DNA of 57,488 bases from CAYTMY01 sp964618075 (lineage in GTDB: Bacteria; Bacillota; Clostridia; Eubacteriales; Anaerofustaceae): contig CAZTZO010000009.1 of NCBI GenBank assembly GCA_964618075.1, positions 1 through 57,488 of the forward strand. The letters are read 5' to 3'. Below the pieces are notes generated by a model. The model was not told the origin of the DNA, did no database searches, and saw only the letters and a program-made list of their open reading frames with translations. The position numbers and the translations under genes are program-made. This document shows positions 33,362-42,507 of the stretch, one piece after another (positions within the stretch are counted from its first letter, which is position 1; the number at the start of each line of letters is the position of its first letter).

Positions 33362-34303
33362 ATGAAAACGGCTGTCATAATAATAATTGTCTTATTAATA
33401 GCTGTATTCACGTGTGCTTATATTTTATTTCGTACCGCCTTTGTAAGAGATACTAACAAAAGAAAATATGTAATGCCCCACAATAAAACAAAAGAATACT
33501 CGCAGATAAAAGAAAGAAACATTAAAGCCGTTGAACTTCTTAAAAAAAGAGAACACGAGAGCGTGTATACACAAAGCCACGACAAGCTTAAGCTTGCAGG
33601 GACTTATTTTACTGTTGATGAACCTTTAGGCACTGTAATATGCGCACACGGCTTTAAATCTACGGGAATGTGGACATTTGCGGGGTTTGCGGATTATATG
33701 CTTAATAACCGCTTCAACGTTCTGATTATCTCTCAGCGAGCCTGTGCCGAAAGCGAAGGCAAATACATTACCTACGGTATAGAAGAAAGATACGACATAT
33801 TAAAATGGATAGATTTTATCAACAACAAGACAAGCGCAAATGAACAAATAATCCTTGCAGGTGTTTCCTTGGGCGCAAGCACAGTAGTTATGGCAAGCGG
33901 CTTTCAGCTTGAAAAAAATGTCAAAGCGATAATAGCAGACTGCGGTTATATAAGTCCGAAGACAATATTAAAAAGAGTCGTTAAATATAACTACCATATA
34001 CCTTGCTTTCCTCTGCTAAATATAGCGATATTTATAATGAAGCTTTTATCTCATGTGGATATAAACAAATACTCCACTACCGAAGCGCTAAAGGAAAATA
34101 CGATACCCATATTTTTCGTACACGGAGACAGCGACAAATTTGTCCCCGTTGAAAACAGCATTACAAATTACGAAACGGCTGTTTGCGCTAAGGAGCTTTT
34201 TATTGTAAAGGGAGCGGATCATACGCAGTGCTTTATGAGCGCAACGAAAGAATATGAAGAAAAAATGAGCAATTTTTTGAAAAGAAACGGTATAACAATA
34301 TGA
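33362..34303 (+). CDS. Membrane-anchored alpha/beta hydrolase
   Basis: A 313-residue protein with an N-terminal membrane anchor (about residues 4-24) and an alpha/beta hydrolase domain. The oxyanion strand is VICAHGFKSTG, the nucleophile elbow GVSLGAS, the acid lies in FVHGDSDKFVP, and the catalytic His in KGADHTQC. The active site faces the outside of the membrane if the anchor is a signal-anchor. Substrates could be esters or peptides. The next small gene overlaps by four bases (ATGA). Confidence 0.86.
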   Translation: MKTAVIIIIVLLIAVFTCAYILFRTAFVRDTNKRKYVMPHNKTKEYSQIKERNIKAVELLKKREHESVYTQSHDKLKLAGTYFTVDEPLGTVICAHGFKSTGMWTFAGFADYMLNNRFNVLIISQRACAESEGKYITYGIEERYDILKWIDFINNKTSANEQIILAGVSLGASTVVMASGFQLEKNVKAIIADCGYISPKTILKRVVKYNYHIPCFPLLNIAIFIMKLLSHVDINKYSTTEALKENTIPIFFVHGDSDKFVPVENSITNYETAVCAKELFIVKGADHTQCFMSATKEYEEKMSNFLKRNGITI

Positions 34304-34650
34304 AAACCAACTATGAGATGTGCGAATACTCCGATGAAAATGAACTGACGGACACTACCGAAATGAGTTCATCGACAGAGCTCTTTTACAGATATATAGG
34401 CATCACTCCTCCGAATGAAGAGATATATCCGCACTCGCAGGAAGTCAAATTGAGTTTATCGAAAGAAAAGCAATTTACCGACAAAAAGAAAAGCGAAAAA
34501 TATTTCAAGTTTGCCGCTGCCGTACTCGCTCTTGTCGGCACAGTCACGCTTGTATCCTATGGTGCTTCAAATGCAAAAAATTATTTGAACGAACATGCTT
34601 ACACATATACGACCGATTACTCCGAAACTCAGAACATAAGCGATAAATAA
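34300..34650 (+). CDS. Small hypothetical single-span protein
   Basis: The 116-residue product begins with an acidic, Thr/Ser/Glu-rich cytosolic stretch. It has one membrane segment near residues 69-88 (FKFAAAVLALVGTVTLVSYG) and a polar Tyr/Thr-rich tail. No conserved domain was recognised. It overlaps the hydrolase gene by ATGA and precedes mscS by 38 bases. A partner role for the neighbouring membrane proteins is possible but unsupported. Confidence 0.65.
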   Translation: MKTNYEMCEYSDENELTDTTEMSSSTELFYRYIGITPPNEEIYPHSQEVKLSLSKEKQFTDKKKSEKYFKFAAAVLALVGTVTLVSYGASNAKNYLNEHAYTYTTDYSETQNISDK

Positions 34651-34688
34651 TATTTTTTCATAAGCCATATATATAAAGAAAGGACATA

Positions 34689-35621
34689 ATGAAAAGAAAA
34701 TACATAGGCAAAATAATTCTTATAATAATACTCCTAGCGGCATTCGTGGTGCTTACAAATCCGAAGATAATACCCTTTATGGACTCAGATACCATAGATA
34801 TCGCCTACGATATAATAAAGGATGTTTACGGCTTTACTGCGGATATTGAGGACAATATTTCACTCATCGAGGCACGCGTATTGATAATTTTAAGCGTTAT
34901 CGTACTGGTGAGTATAATAGGAACTATATTAAAATTTATCCTCGACAAAATAAAAATCAATAACAACCGCTCGAAAACCATTTTTGTCCTTGTAAGAGGA
35001 ATTGCGAAATATCTGCTTTACTTCTTAACTATAATATGGTGTCTTAAATCCATTGGAGTAAATGTAGCGGGTATATTCGCCGGTATAGGTCTGTTGAGTC
35101 TTATCATAGGCTTCAGCGCACAAAGCCTTATAGAAGATATAATAACCGGTATATTTATTATTTTCGAGGGTCAGTATAACATTGGCGATGTTATCGTACT
35201 TGACGATTTTCGCGGAACAGTCAAAAAGATAGGAGTGCGCACGACATCTATTGAGGACGAAGGCGGCAATCTGAAGATCGTTAACAATTCAGATATACGA
35301 AATTTCCAAAACCGCTCTCAGGCGGCTTCTCTCGCAGTTTGCGATGTGGGTATACCGTACTCCATGCCTATTGAAAAAGCCGAACAGATTTTACGAAAGA
35401 TAACGCCTGAAATACAAAAAAACAATTCGCATATATTTAAGAGCGTTCTTTACAAGGGAGTCGAGGAGCTCGGAGAAAACGCGGTGATACTTCGAATAGT
35501 AGCTCATACGGACGAAGCGCGAATATTTGACGCAAGACGCCTTTTAAACAGGGAAATCAAGAAAGCTTTCGAAAAAGAAGGTATCACTATTCCGTTTAAA
35601 CAGATGGATATACACGCATAA
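34689..35621 (+). CDS. MscS family mechanosensitive channel
   Basis: A 310-residue small-conductance channel. Three membrane segments precede the pore helix and beta domain. The TM3/beta region shows AGIGLLSLIIGFSAQSLIED followed by IITGIFIIFEGQYNIGDVIV, the usual MscS signature, and the C-terminal domain ends KEGITIPF. It opens on membrane tension to release solutes during osmotic downshock. The gene has an AAAGGA site and is followed 21 bases later by the serine hydrolase gene. Confidence 0.92.
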   Translation: MKRKYIGKIILIIILLAAFVVLTNPKIIPFMDSDTIDIAYDIIKDVYGFTADIEDNISLIEARVLIILSVIVLVSIIGTILKFILDKIKINNNRSKTIFVLVRGIAKYLLYFLTIIWCLKSIGVNVAGIFAGIGLLSLIIGFSAQSLIEDIITGIFIIFEGQYNIGDVIVLDDFRGTVKKIGVRTTSIEDEGGNLKIVNNSDIRNFQNRSQAASLAVCDVGIPYSMPIEKAEQILRKITPEIQKNNSHIFKSVLYKGVEELGENAVILRIVAHTDEARIFDARRLLNREIKKAFEKEGITIPFKQMDIHA

Positions 35622-35642
35622 AACGCCCTATAAGGAGAAATA

Positions 35643-37436
35643 ATGGATATAAAGATGTATTCAAACACATTACTGCTTATTTTGAGCATGATGAACGTAA
35701 GAAAAACCACAAAAAACAGAATACCGTATACGCCCCAGAAAAAGGCGTTTCCTTCCGATGAAGAATACTTGCAAAGCTTTGAGAGAGTCAGTCCCGAAAG
35801 TCAGGGGATACGCAGCGATTATATTGTCAAGTACCTTAATGCGTTAAGGGACGACGGCAGGATAGCGCCACAGACTGTAATGATCTTAAGAAACTCCAAA
35901 ATGATTGCTAACGGTGCTTATTACCCGTATAAAACTGATATATGGCATGTGACGCATTCGCTTTGCAAAAGCATAACGGGACTGGCAATCGGGCTGTTGA
36001 TAGACGAAAATAAGCTTTCTCTGGACGATACCCTTGTTAGCATTTTTAACGAGACCCGACCTGCCTTTTCTTTTCATAATATAAAGGATATTACCGTAAG
36101 GCATCTGTTGTCTATGACTACCGGCATTACCTTTAATGAAGCTGCCGCCGCCACGGAAACTGACTGGGTGGAGGGTTATCTTACAAGCCGCCCCAAATTT
36201 GAGCCGGGTACGCGCTTTGATTACAACAGCATGAACTCATATATGCTCAGTGCGATCGTTCATGAAAAAACGGGAATAACAATGAGCGAATATCTCGATA
36301 AAAAAATATTCTCAAAAATGGGCATCACGAAATACTACTGGGAGAAATGTCCGCACGGTATCGAAAAGGGCGGCTGGGGCTTATATATTATGCCTGAGGA
36401 TATCGCGAAGATAGGACAATTATACCTAAACGGCGGAATATGGAATAACGAAGCTCTTATCAGTGAAAAATGGGTCAAGCTCTCCACGACGGCGCATACA
36501 AAGACATATGACTATATGGGGCGCTTTGACTACGCCTACCAGATATGGCGCGCAAAAAACGATTACGCTTTTATATTCAACGGTATGTTCGGTCAAAACG
36601 CTGTGATGATACCCGAATACAATATGATAATCGTTTGTACGGCAGGCAATGATGAGCTTTTCCAAAAGAGTAATTTCTTTAATATCACCGAGCAGTTTTT
36701 CGGGCCCTCCTTTAAGCCATTAAAAAGACTTCCTGAGAACCCCAAAAGCTATGAAAAGCTTAAAAAAGCGCAAGACGAGCTGGGAGTAGCTCAAAACGAA
36801 TATGTCAAGAAACGCATATTCTCAAAATCCTCTTTGCCTCTTAAAAGCAAGCTTCCGACTGCGGCCTTCAAGCTGAATGATATTTACTACAACATAGACG
36901 AAAACGATATTTGCAAAACGAGCATACTGCCCCTTATGGTACAGGCTATGCAGAACAACTTCTCCCGTGGAATAAAAAAAATAGGCTTTATCGAACACGA
37001 CGGCACGTTTTTTTTATCAGTCACAGAGGGTGATTTCGAATATAAAATACCCGTCGGCTTTACAAAGGCCGAACGTGCGCAAATAAGCTTTAACGCAGAA
37101 AAGTACTCCGTTTCCGTTCTCGGAAGATTTACCTACGATGAGGATAACGTACCCGTACTGAAGGTAAGCATTTATTACCTTGAATTATCAAATATAAGGA
37201 TATTCAAGATATTCTTTTTAAAGCAGGGAGAAATACGTATCGAATGCTTAGAATCTCCCGGCAAGCATTTTATTTACAACGGAATAATTAACGCTCTTGA
37301 CGGCAACAAAAATAAGATTATAGATATAATAGCGGAAAAAGCCGACACAGAGTACCTCGAATGGAAGATAAATTCCGCTTTTGAGCCGGTTTTAAATGGC
37401 ACGATTACGGAAAAGAAGCCCTCCACGCTTATATAA
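35643..37436 (+). CDS. Beta-lactamase-family (class C-like) serine hydrolase
   Basis: This 597-residue protein has a serine beta-lactamase/esterase domain in its first 380 residues. The SxxK motif is SLCK in THSLCKSITGLAIG, the Tyr motif is YNS in RFDYNSMNSYML, and the domain ends near FFNITEQFFGP. The remaining 210 residues form an extra beta-rich C-terminal domain of unknown type. No signal peptide is obvious, so it may be cytosolic. Such enzymes act as D-Ala esterases or peptidases. A terminator follows at 37443-37468. Confidence 0.87.
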   Translation: MDIKMYSNTLLLILSMMNVRKTTKNRIPYTPQKKAFPSDEEYLQSFERVSPESQGIRSDYIVKYLNALRDDGRIAPQTVMILRNSKMIANGAYYPYKTDIWHVTHSLCKSITGLAIGLLIDENKLSLDDTLVSIFNETRPAFSFHNIKDITVRHLLSMTTGITFNEAAAATETDWVEGYLTSRPKFEPGTRFDYNSMNSYMLSAIVHEKTGITMSEYLDKKIFSKMGITKYYWEKCPHGIEKGGWGLYIMPEDIAKIGQLYLNGGIWNNEALISEKWVKLSTTAHTKTYDYMGRFDYAYQIWRAKNDYAFIFNGMFGQNAVMIPEYNMIIVCTAGNDELFQKSNFFNITEQFFGPSFKPLKRLPENPKSYEKLKKAQDELGVAQNEYVKKRIFSKSSLPLKSKLPTAAFKLNDIYYNIDENDICKTSILPLMVQAMQNNFSRGIKKIGFIEHDGTFFLSVTEGDFEYKIPVGFTKAERAQISFNAEKYSVSVLGRFTYDEDNVPVLKVSIYYLELSNIRIFKIFFLKQGEIRIECLESPGKHFIYNGIINALDGNKNKIIDIIAEKADTEYLEWKINSAFEPVLNGTITEKKPSTLI

Positions 37437-37442
37437 AAAAAC

Positions 37443-37468
37443 AAAATCACTCTTTTAAGGGTGATTTT
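37443..37468. terminator. Bidirectional terminator
   Basis: AAAATCACTC (37443-37452) pairs with GGGTGATTTT (37459-37468) around a six-base loop, followed by TATTTTTATTT. It separates the plus-strand serine hydrolase from the minus-strand cupin gene. Confidence 0.85.
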
Positions 37469-37489
37469 ATTTTTATTTAGTAAGGTTAG

Positions 37490-37936
37490 TTAATCTCTTT
37501 TTGCATCCTGTCCGTCAGATGTCTTTGCCATAGCATAGTAACGGTCAAGCGTTATGGAGAAATGGAATATGGGGCTGTCGACCTTAGTGACGTGAAAGGG
37601 GCAATGCTTTGTACCTTTCGGAAAATATAAAAGACAGCTTTCGGTAATGGTTATGGTTTCGTCCTCTATTTCAAACTCGATAACACCGCCGAGCTTTGTG
37701 GGGTCCTTTTGATCTGTTCCGAAAAATCCCAATACCTCGTCCGTATCGTCATGCACATGCGCACCGGGACCCTCCAAGGGCTTATAGTACCATATACATT
37801 CCATATTTCTCGCATCCGGAACTACGCTTGAATCCATCCATGCCATGCTTCTCCTTACGTCAAGCGGCAAGCGATAATGAGTGTATTCAAGAGGTCTCGG
37901 AGTGTTTATAATGTAATACTTTTTCTTGTCTTCCAT
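37490..37936 (-). CDS. Cupin-like small protein
   Basis: This 148-residue protein has a beta-rich cupin pattern. The first metal motif is GAHVHDDTDEVLGFF, the second FPKGTKHCPFHV, and the intervening strands are rich in Ile and Glu. The domain probably binds a divalent metal and a small carbonyl compound; the reaction is unknown. A good AAGGAG precedes the ATG. It stands alone, with the terminator above on one side and the LysR gene on the other. Confidence 0.78.
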   Translation of the reverse strand: MEDKKKYYIINTPRPLEYTHYRLPLDVRRSMAWMDSSVVPDARNMECIWYYKPLEGPGAHVHDDTDEVLGFFGTDQKDPTKLGGVIEFEIEDETITITESCLLYFPKGTKHCPFHVTKVDSPIFHFSITLDRYYAMAKTSDGQDAKRD

Positions 37937-38076
37937 TTTTACTTCTCCTTTATCGAATGATATTATAAATTTATTATAATACCGAATGCGACAGGGAGCA
38001 ATTTTGTTATCGGTCGACCTTATTATCTAACAAAATAAGAAAAGACAATGATTTTGTTTGATTATATATTCTTTTT

Positions 38077-38982
38077 TTAGAGCTGTTCGTTTTCCACGGC
38101 GGAGGGGTGTTCCTTGAAATACTCTATTATGACCTTCTCCACCTCTGAGGCAATACGTCTCTGTCTGCGGTTTTCCATAACATACAGCTTAAGACGTGTG
38201 TTGCATTTCGGATTTGATATGCGTATTCTTTTTATACCGTCTAAATTATAAGCATTCAGAGCCCTTGCAGGCGCAAGAGCAACATATCCCGAATTTCTTA
38301 CGGCAAACAGAACGTCGACAAGAACCGTACCCATAAAGGTTATATTGGGACGAAAACCCGCTTGCTCACACAGTGTATCGAGGTTTGAGCGCGAAGCAAG
38401 CTTGCCCGGATAATCTGCAAATTCCATATCCTTTAATTCTATTAAATCTATCGAGTCATGCGTGCTTAACGGACTTTCTTTGCTTACTATCAAAAGCTTT
38501 TCATCGTCAGCAAGCAGAGTTTCTCTGACGCCGGGCAAATCAAGCTTTGTTGCCATAAAGCAAAAATCAAGCTTACCGCCCGTCATATAATCGCGCAGCT
38601 CGCGGTAGTTGCAATTTATGTTATTCAGCCGCACGTGAGGACACGCCTTTTGTATCTTGCCGGCAAGTCCCGGGAATGCGCTAAACGGTGGAGAGAGCAG
38701 TCTGAGCTCATTGTCGTTTATCCTTTTCAGGTCGTAAAGAGCCGTCTTTGCCTCGCTGAAATCTCGTATAATCGGCTCGACTCTGCTTAAAAAAAGTCTG
38801 CCGTAATCATTGAGAATAATATTTCTTCCTCTTCTGTCAAATAGCTTTACTCCAAGCTCTGTTTCCAACCTTTGAATATTCGCACTAAGCGCAGGCTGTG
38901 AAATATTCATCATTTCCGCAGCCTTGGAAACGTTCTCTGATTTGGCAACGGCTACAAAATAGTCAAGCTGATATAATTCCAT
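38077..38982 (-). CDS. LysR family transcriptional regulator
   Basis: A 301-residue regulator with an N-terminal winged helix-turn-helix (MELYQLDYFVAVAKSENVSK then AAEMMNISQPALSANIQRLE) and a C-terminal periplasmic-binding-like effector domain. It has a good GGAG site and no obvious partner gene. Its target is most likely itself or a nearby gene such as the cupin, 140 bases beyond its stop. Effector unknown. Confidence 0.93.
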   Translation of the reverse strand: MELYQLDYFVAVAKSENVSKAAEMMNISQPALSANIQRLETELGVKLFDRRGRNIILNDYGRLFLSRVEPIIRDFSEAKTALYDLKRINDNELRLLSPPFSAFPGLAGKIQKACPHVRLNNINCNYRELRDYMTGGKLDFCFMATKLDLPGVRETLLADDEKLLIVSKESPLSTHDSIDLIELKDMEFADYPGKLASRSNLDTLCEQAGFRPNITFMGTVLVDVLFAVRNSGYVALAPARALNAYNLDGIKRIRISNPKCNTRLKLYVMENRRQRRIASEVEKVIIEYFKEHPSAVENEQL

Positions 38983-39144
38983 TACGCGCTCCGTTTTTTT
39001 ATATATATGACATTATACACTATTTTTTTTAAAAATGATAGTATAAGTTGTTTTGGGCGCTTGGTGGGATATAACAAATATGATTTCATAGCGGTGATTA
39101 AACAGTGTGCGATAAAAACTATCTATATAGATTAAAAGCAGATT

Positions 39145-39744
39145 TTAATCGCGATTAAGAATTTTAGAAGGAAGATTGAATAATGTCTCTATCGTAAAAA
39201 TAGTAAATTCTGTGATCATTTCATCGTCCACTGTATCATAATTCCTGAGTAAATACTCCAATCCATACATTTCAGCGCCTAACAGCATTTTAAAAAAGCA
39301 TTCGCTGTATTCGTTTGTTTTGTTGTAATTAATGTTGTTTTTAATATTTTCCATTAACCATTTTTTATATTTATATGAAAATGTCGTCTCGATACCGGAA
39401 AAAAGCAATAATAAAAGCTTCTCCTTATTGTCAAAAAAGATATGCAACAGTCCCCCATATTCGTCTTTGAAACTAAGCGGATCCAGAGTATCATCCTCAT
39501 TTGCATAGTCTTTTCTCAAACCCTTTTTAAAATATTCAGACAATTTGTCAAAAAGTTCATCCCCAACTATACGCACAATATCATCAAGGTTATCAAAGTA
39601 GCGGTAAAAAGTACTACGGTAAATATCCGCTCTTTCGCAAACCTCTTTAAGAGTTGTATTGTAAAAGCCTTTGGTATTACAAATGCTTATAAACACTTCT
39701 ATTATTTTTCTATATGTTTTATATGAGTGTTTACTGTAAATCAT
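39145..39744 (-). CDS. TetR family transcriptional regulator
   Basis: The 199-residue protein has a TetR helix-turn-helix in its first 50 residues (FISICNTKGFYNTTLKEVCE then RADIYRSTFYRYFDNLDDIV) and a helical ligand domain after it. It is transcribed divergently from the UroD-family gene across 191 bases that contain the repeat CTTTTTCAAA twice. It probably represses this gene and itself. Its codons are AT-rich compared with neighbouring genes. The stop codon sits inside a 14-bp palindrome (39145-39158). Confidence 0.88.
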   Translation of the reverse strand: MIYSKHSYKTYRKIIEVFISICNTKGFYNTTLKEVCERADIYRSTFYRYFDNLDDIVRIVGDELFDKLSEYFKKGLRKDYANEDDTLDPLSFKDEYGGLLHIFFDNKEKLLLLLFSGIETTFSYKYKKWLMENIKNNINYNKTNEYSECFFKMLLGAEMYGLEYLLRNYDTVDDEMITEFTIFTIETLFNLPSKILNRD

Positions 39745-39797
39745 CGTTGCACACTCCTTTTTTTTAAGTATACCAAAGATAATTTATAAAAAAACTA

Positions 39798-39854
39798 CTT
39801 TTTCAAATATATTGTTGCATTTATTACTTTTTTTAAAATTATTGCTTTTTCAAA
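39798..39854. repeat. Direct repeat CTTTTTCAAA in the TetR/UroD intergenic region
   Basis: Identical 10-base copies lie at 39798-39807 and 39845-39854, 47 bases apart in the same orientation. They occupy the 191-base divergent region. They could be operator half-sites for the TetR regulator, though such operators are usually palindromic; the AT-rich setting makes chance possible. Confidence 0.4.
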
Positions 39855-39935
39855 CTATCTTTCCATTATTGAACTATATTTTTTTAATTCTGCTTTCTAT
39901 ACTCTATATAAAATATACGAAGGGAGAATCAAAAT

Positions 39936-41072
39936 ATGGATCCACAATTATTGAATGAAAGAGTACAGATATTCAAAGACGCACTTGTTTGCAAAAAGCC
40001 GTCTCGTATACCTACCTTAGGTAACGCGTGGGGCTGGAAACTACTGGATACGGATATTGAGCCAAAACCAACATTTTTTGAGGCAACGAGCAACTGGGAC
40101 ATAACGGAAAAAATTGTTCGAGAGCATCTACAAAGATATCGGTTCGATACTATTGTAGATGTAGGCTTCCGTTTTAACAGCAGCTTCAAAAATATTCTGG
40201 GTGACAAAATTCGTCATGCTGGTAATGGAGGTCAAGCACTTGATACAAACCTAATGCTGCCCGAGGACTATGATGAAATGGCTTTGCAGGGAAGCAGTAT
40301 GTTTGAGTACACCACTTTATTTCCGCGACTTTTCAAGGATATCACATTGGAACAAATGGAAGCGTTAATAAAGGCAAATGCGCTCTTTGGAGCATTTGTA
40401 GGAAAGATGTATGGCGCTCTTGTGTCGGATTACAGCAGTCCAATACTATCAGCAGGAGCGGTACAAGCTCCAATGGAAGAACTATTTAACTACTATCGTG
40501 GAATAAAGGGACTTTTAAGCGATATGCGAAGATGTCCGGAAAAAATACTTGCTTTTATTGATGATGAGAAAGAAAAAACTTTTAAAGCAGAAGAAGCATT
40601 TCTTATGACACCGGACGATGTTACGATATGTCATTTTACTATTCCTTTTTTGGCACCTACTGTATTAAATACAAAACAATTCGAAAAATTCTATCTTCCT
40701 ACCTTTAAAGAGATAATCGAGAAAGCTGTTCGCAAAAATAAGGCTATTTATTTATTTATCGAAGGTCAAACCGAGAGATTTATCAATTATCTGCAGGATT
40801 ATTCGCATTCTCTCATAATTCATGTTGAAATGGATGATTTTTTTGAAATAAAAAAGAAGCTACCCAATATATGCTTGGCGGGAGGTATGCCGGTAGATAT
40901 TCTTGGAGGAAATGATAAACAGCGTTGTCTTGATTTCGCAAAACAATTATGTGCTGAGCTTGGGGGCGATGGATTTATATTCAGCCAAAACAAAATGATG
41001 GCATATCCATACGACGGCACAAGAGAGAACATGCTTGCTGTGCAGGACTTTGTAATGAATTTTAAATTATGA
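39936..41072 (+). CDS. Uroporphyrinogen decarboxylase (UroD) family protein
   Basis: A 378-residue protein resembling the UroD/MtaA/CmuA superfamily. This includes heme-pathway decarboxylase and cobalamin- or coenzyme M-dependent methyltransferases. The TIM-barrel-like length, the C-terminal segment NICLAGGMPVDILGGNDKQR, and the HVEMDDFFEI stretch are consistent. There is no hem gene or corrinoid protein in the neighbourhood, so classical UroD activity is unlikely and methyl transfer is the main alternative. GGGAG precedes the ATG. The 43-residue ORF and MFS gene follow on the same strand. Confidence 0.8.
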   Translation: MDPQLLNERVQIFKDALVCKKPSRIPTLGNAWGWKLLDTDIEPKPTFFEATSNWDITEKIVREHLQRYRFDTIVDVGFRFNSSFKNILGDKIRHAGNGGQALDTNLMLPEDYDEMALQGSSMFEYTTLFPRLFKDITLEQMEALIKANALFGAFVGKMYGALVSDYSSPILSAGAVQAPMEELFNYYRGIKGLLSDMRRCPEKILAFIDDEKEKTFKAEEAFLMTPDDVTICHFTIPFLAPTVLNTKQFEKFYLPTFKEIIEKAVRKNKAIYLFIEGQTERFINYLQDYSHSLIIHVEMDDFFEIKKKLPNICLAGGMPVDILGGNDKQRCLDFAKQLCAELGGDGFIFSQNKMMAYPYDGTRENMLAVQDFVMNFKL

Positions 41073-41082
41073 GGAGTGAATA

Positions 41083-41214
41083 ATGAATAAAAATGATTTA
41101 ATAACTTACACACCGGATGGACTTGATGAGCTTTGCAAGGAATTGACATTTCTAACAGAAGATGACAGAAAAAAAATAGTGTTGGATACTGTTGCGGCTG
41201 TAATAAGAGCCTAA
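41083..41214 (+). CDS. 43-residue protein between UroD and MFS genes
   Basis: The ATG at 41083 is behind GAGGAG and opens a 43-residue frame: MNKNDLITYTPDGLDELCKE, LTFLTEDDRKKIVLDTVAAV, then IRA. It is helical and slightly acidic with one cysteine. Its stop is followed 12 bases later by the MFS start, and the stop overlaps the MFS ribosome binding site CTAAGGAGGT. It looks translated, but I do not recognise the family. It could be a small partner of the transporter or UroD protein. Confidence 0.6.
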   Translation: MNKNDLITYTPDGLDELCKELTFLTEDDRKKIVLDTVAAVIRA

Positions 41215-41226
41215 GGAGGTAATAAA

Positions 41227-42402
41227 ATGAAAATCGGCAAAAACCAATTAAGAGTTATTATAGGTTCATATCTAATTTCGCTTATATTGACAAGCAGAAC
41301 AAGCATATCTCTTGTTCTTGCACAAATAGCAGGACAATTTCCAAATATGTCATCTGCATCCGTGCAATTTGTGTTTACGCTTGCTAACGGTGCAGGTATG
41401 ATAGGCTCTATTATTGCCGGAGCATTATCATCAAAAATGTCAAAGAAATCAATATTGATACTTCTTATGATTATAGCTTCAATTGGCGGAATATTGGGAT
41501 ATTTGGGTTATACAAGCATAGCGCTTCTTTATGTGGCAAGTCTTATACTCGGAATAGGTATAGGAGGCGCGGATCCGATAAGCAACGCATTGATCGCAGA
41601 AGGCTTTGAAGATGACTCGCGCGCAAAATGGATGGGATTTAAATCTGTCTTCGTCTCAGTAGGTGGTATATTCACAACTCTACTGGCGGGTATTATTGCC
41701 GTAAAGCATTGGCAAAATGTCTATTTGACTTTTCTGTTAGCCATTCCTATGTTGTTTGTAGCAATCTTTCTGCTGCCAAACGGCAGTATTGTAGAGAAAA
41801 ATACACAAAATAAAGAAAAAACAACTTCGGGCGGAAGGCTGTTAAACCCACAAATAATAAAAATTTATATTGTCAATTTGCTTATCGCCATAAGCTGGGT
41901 CGTTTATAACAGTAATGTATCCTTCCTTTTGCAAGGTAACACTACTCAAGCAGGCTCCACAACAATGTGTTTTATGGCAGGAATGACTGTTGCCGGATTG
42001 TTTGTCGTTCCGACAAAAAAGCTTTTTAAAGAAAATGCTGTCACGTTGAGTGTTGCGATATGCGCGCTCAGTCTGTGGATACTGACTCAAAGCACAGGCA
42101 ATATCGTACTTATATGCATTGGAGCAGCGCTTCTCGGAATAGGTTATTGCATGTATTTCGCCCATAGTATGACGATTTTGCCGAATGTTGCAACGAGAGG
42201 TACGCTGACAAAAACAATAACATATTTTTCAGTAATCAGCACATTGGGTACATTGATACATCCATATCTAATTACAGCTCCTATTGATTTGTTTAACGGA
42301 AGTGTATTGTTAAGATTCTACGTTTGTGCGATAATTATGAGCATAGCGGCGATAATATCAATTCAAAAGCAGAAAAATACACAAACTGATATTCAACAAT
42401 AA
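41227..42402 (+). CDS. MFS transporter
   Basis: A 391-residue permease with about twelve hydrophobic segments. Recognisable MFS motifs include the loop after segment 2, ALSSKMSKKS, in place of GxxxDRxGRR, and GIGIGGADPISNALIAE in the segment 4-5 region. It should carry a small substrate linked to the UroD enzyme. The AAGGAGG site lies in the end of the 43-residue frame. A terminator follows at 42428-42468. Confidence 0.9.
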   Translation: MKIGKNQLRVIIGSYLISLILTSRTSISLVLAQIAGQFPNMSSASVQFVFTLANGAGMIGSIIAGALSSKMSKKSILILLMIIASIGGILGYLGYTSIALLYVASLILGIGIGGADPISNALIAEGFEDDSRAKWMGFKSVFVSVGGIFTTLLAGIIAVKHWQNVYLTFLLAIPMLFVAIFLLPNGSIVEKNTQNKEKTTSGGRLLNPQIIKIYIVNLLIAISWVVYNSNVSFLLQGNTTQAGSTTMCFMAGMTVAGLFVVPTKKLFKENAVTLSVAICALSLWILTQSTGNIVLICIGAALLGIGYCMYFAHSMTILPNVATRGTLTKTITYFSVISTLGTLIHPYLITAPIDLFNGSVLLRFYVCAIIMSIAAIISIQKQKNTQTDIQQ

Positions 42403-42427
42403 CATAAACTGCTTATTAGAATCAGAT

Positions 42428-42468
42428 AAAAATAACCGACTTAGCTATCTGTTAAGCTGGTTATTTTT
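42428..42468 (+). terminator. Terminator of the UroD-MFS operon
   Basis: AAAAATAACC (42428-42437) pairs with GGTTATTTTT (42459-42468), and an inner CTTA/TAAG stem lies in the loop. A T run follows. It ends the plus-strand operon. Confidence 0.85.
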
Positions 42469-42507
42469 TAGTATATTTATTTATAAAACATTCTATTTAT
42501 TTACTAT

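Noticed and set aside
39130..39158. Hairpins and a TTAATCGCGATTAA palindrome at the tetR stop codon
   Set aside because: The stem has no T run on the minus strand and the palindrome is partly set by the last codons; a terminator or operator cannot be supported.
39145..42468. Integrated mobile element around the UroD/MFS module
   Set aside because: No integrase, transposase, flanking direct repeats or tRNA insertion site was seen, so only gene acquisition by an unknown route is suggested.
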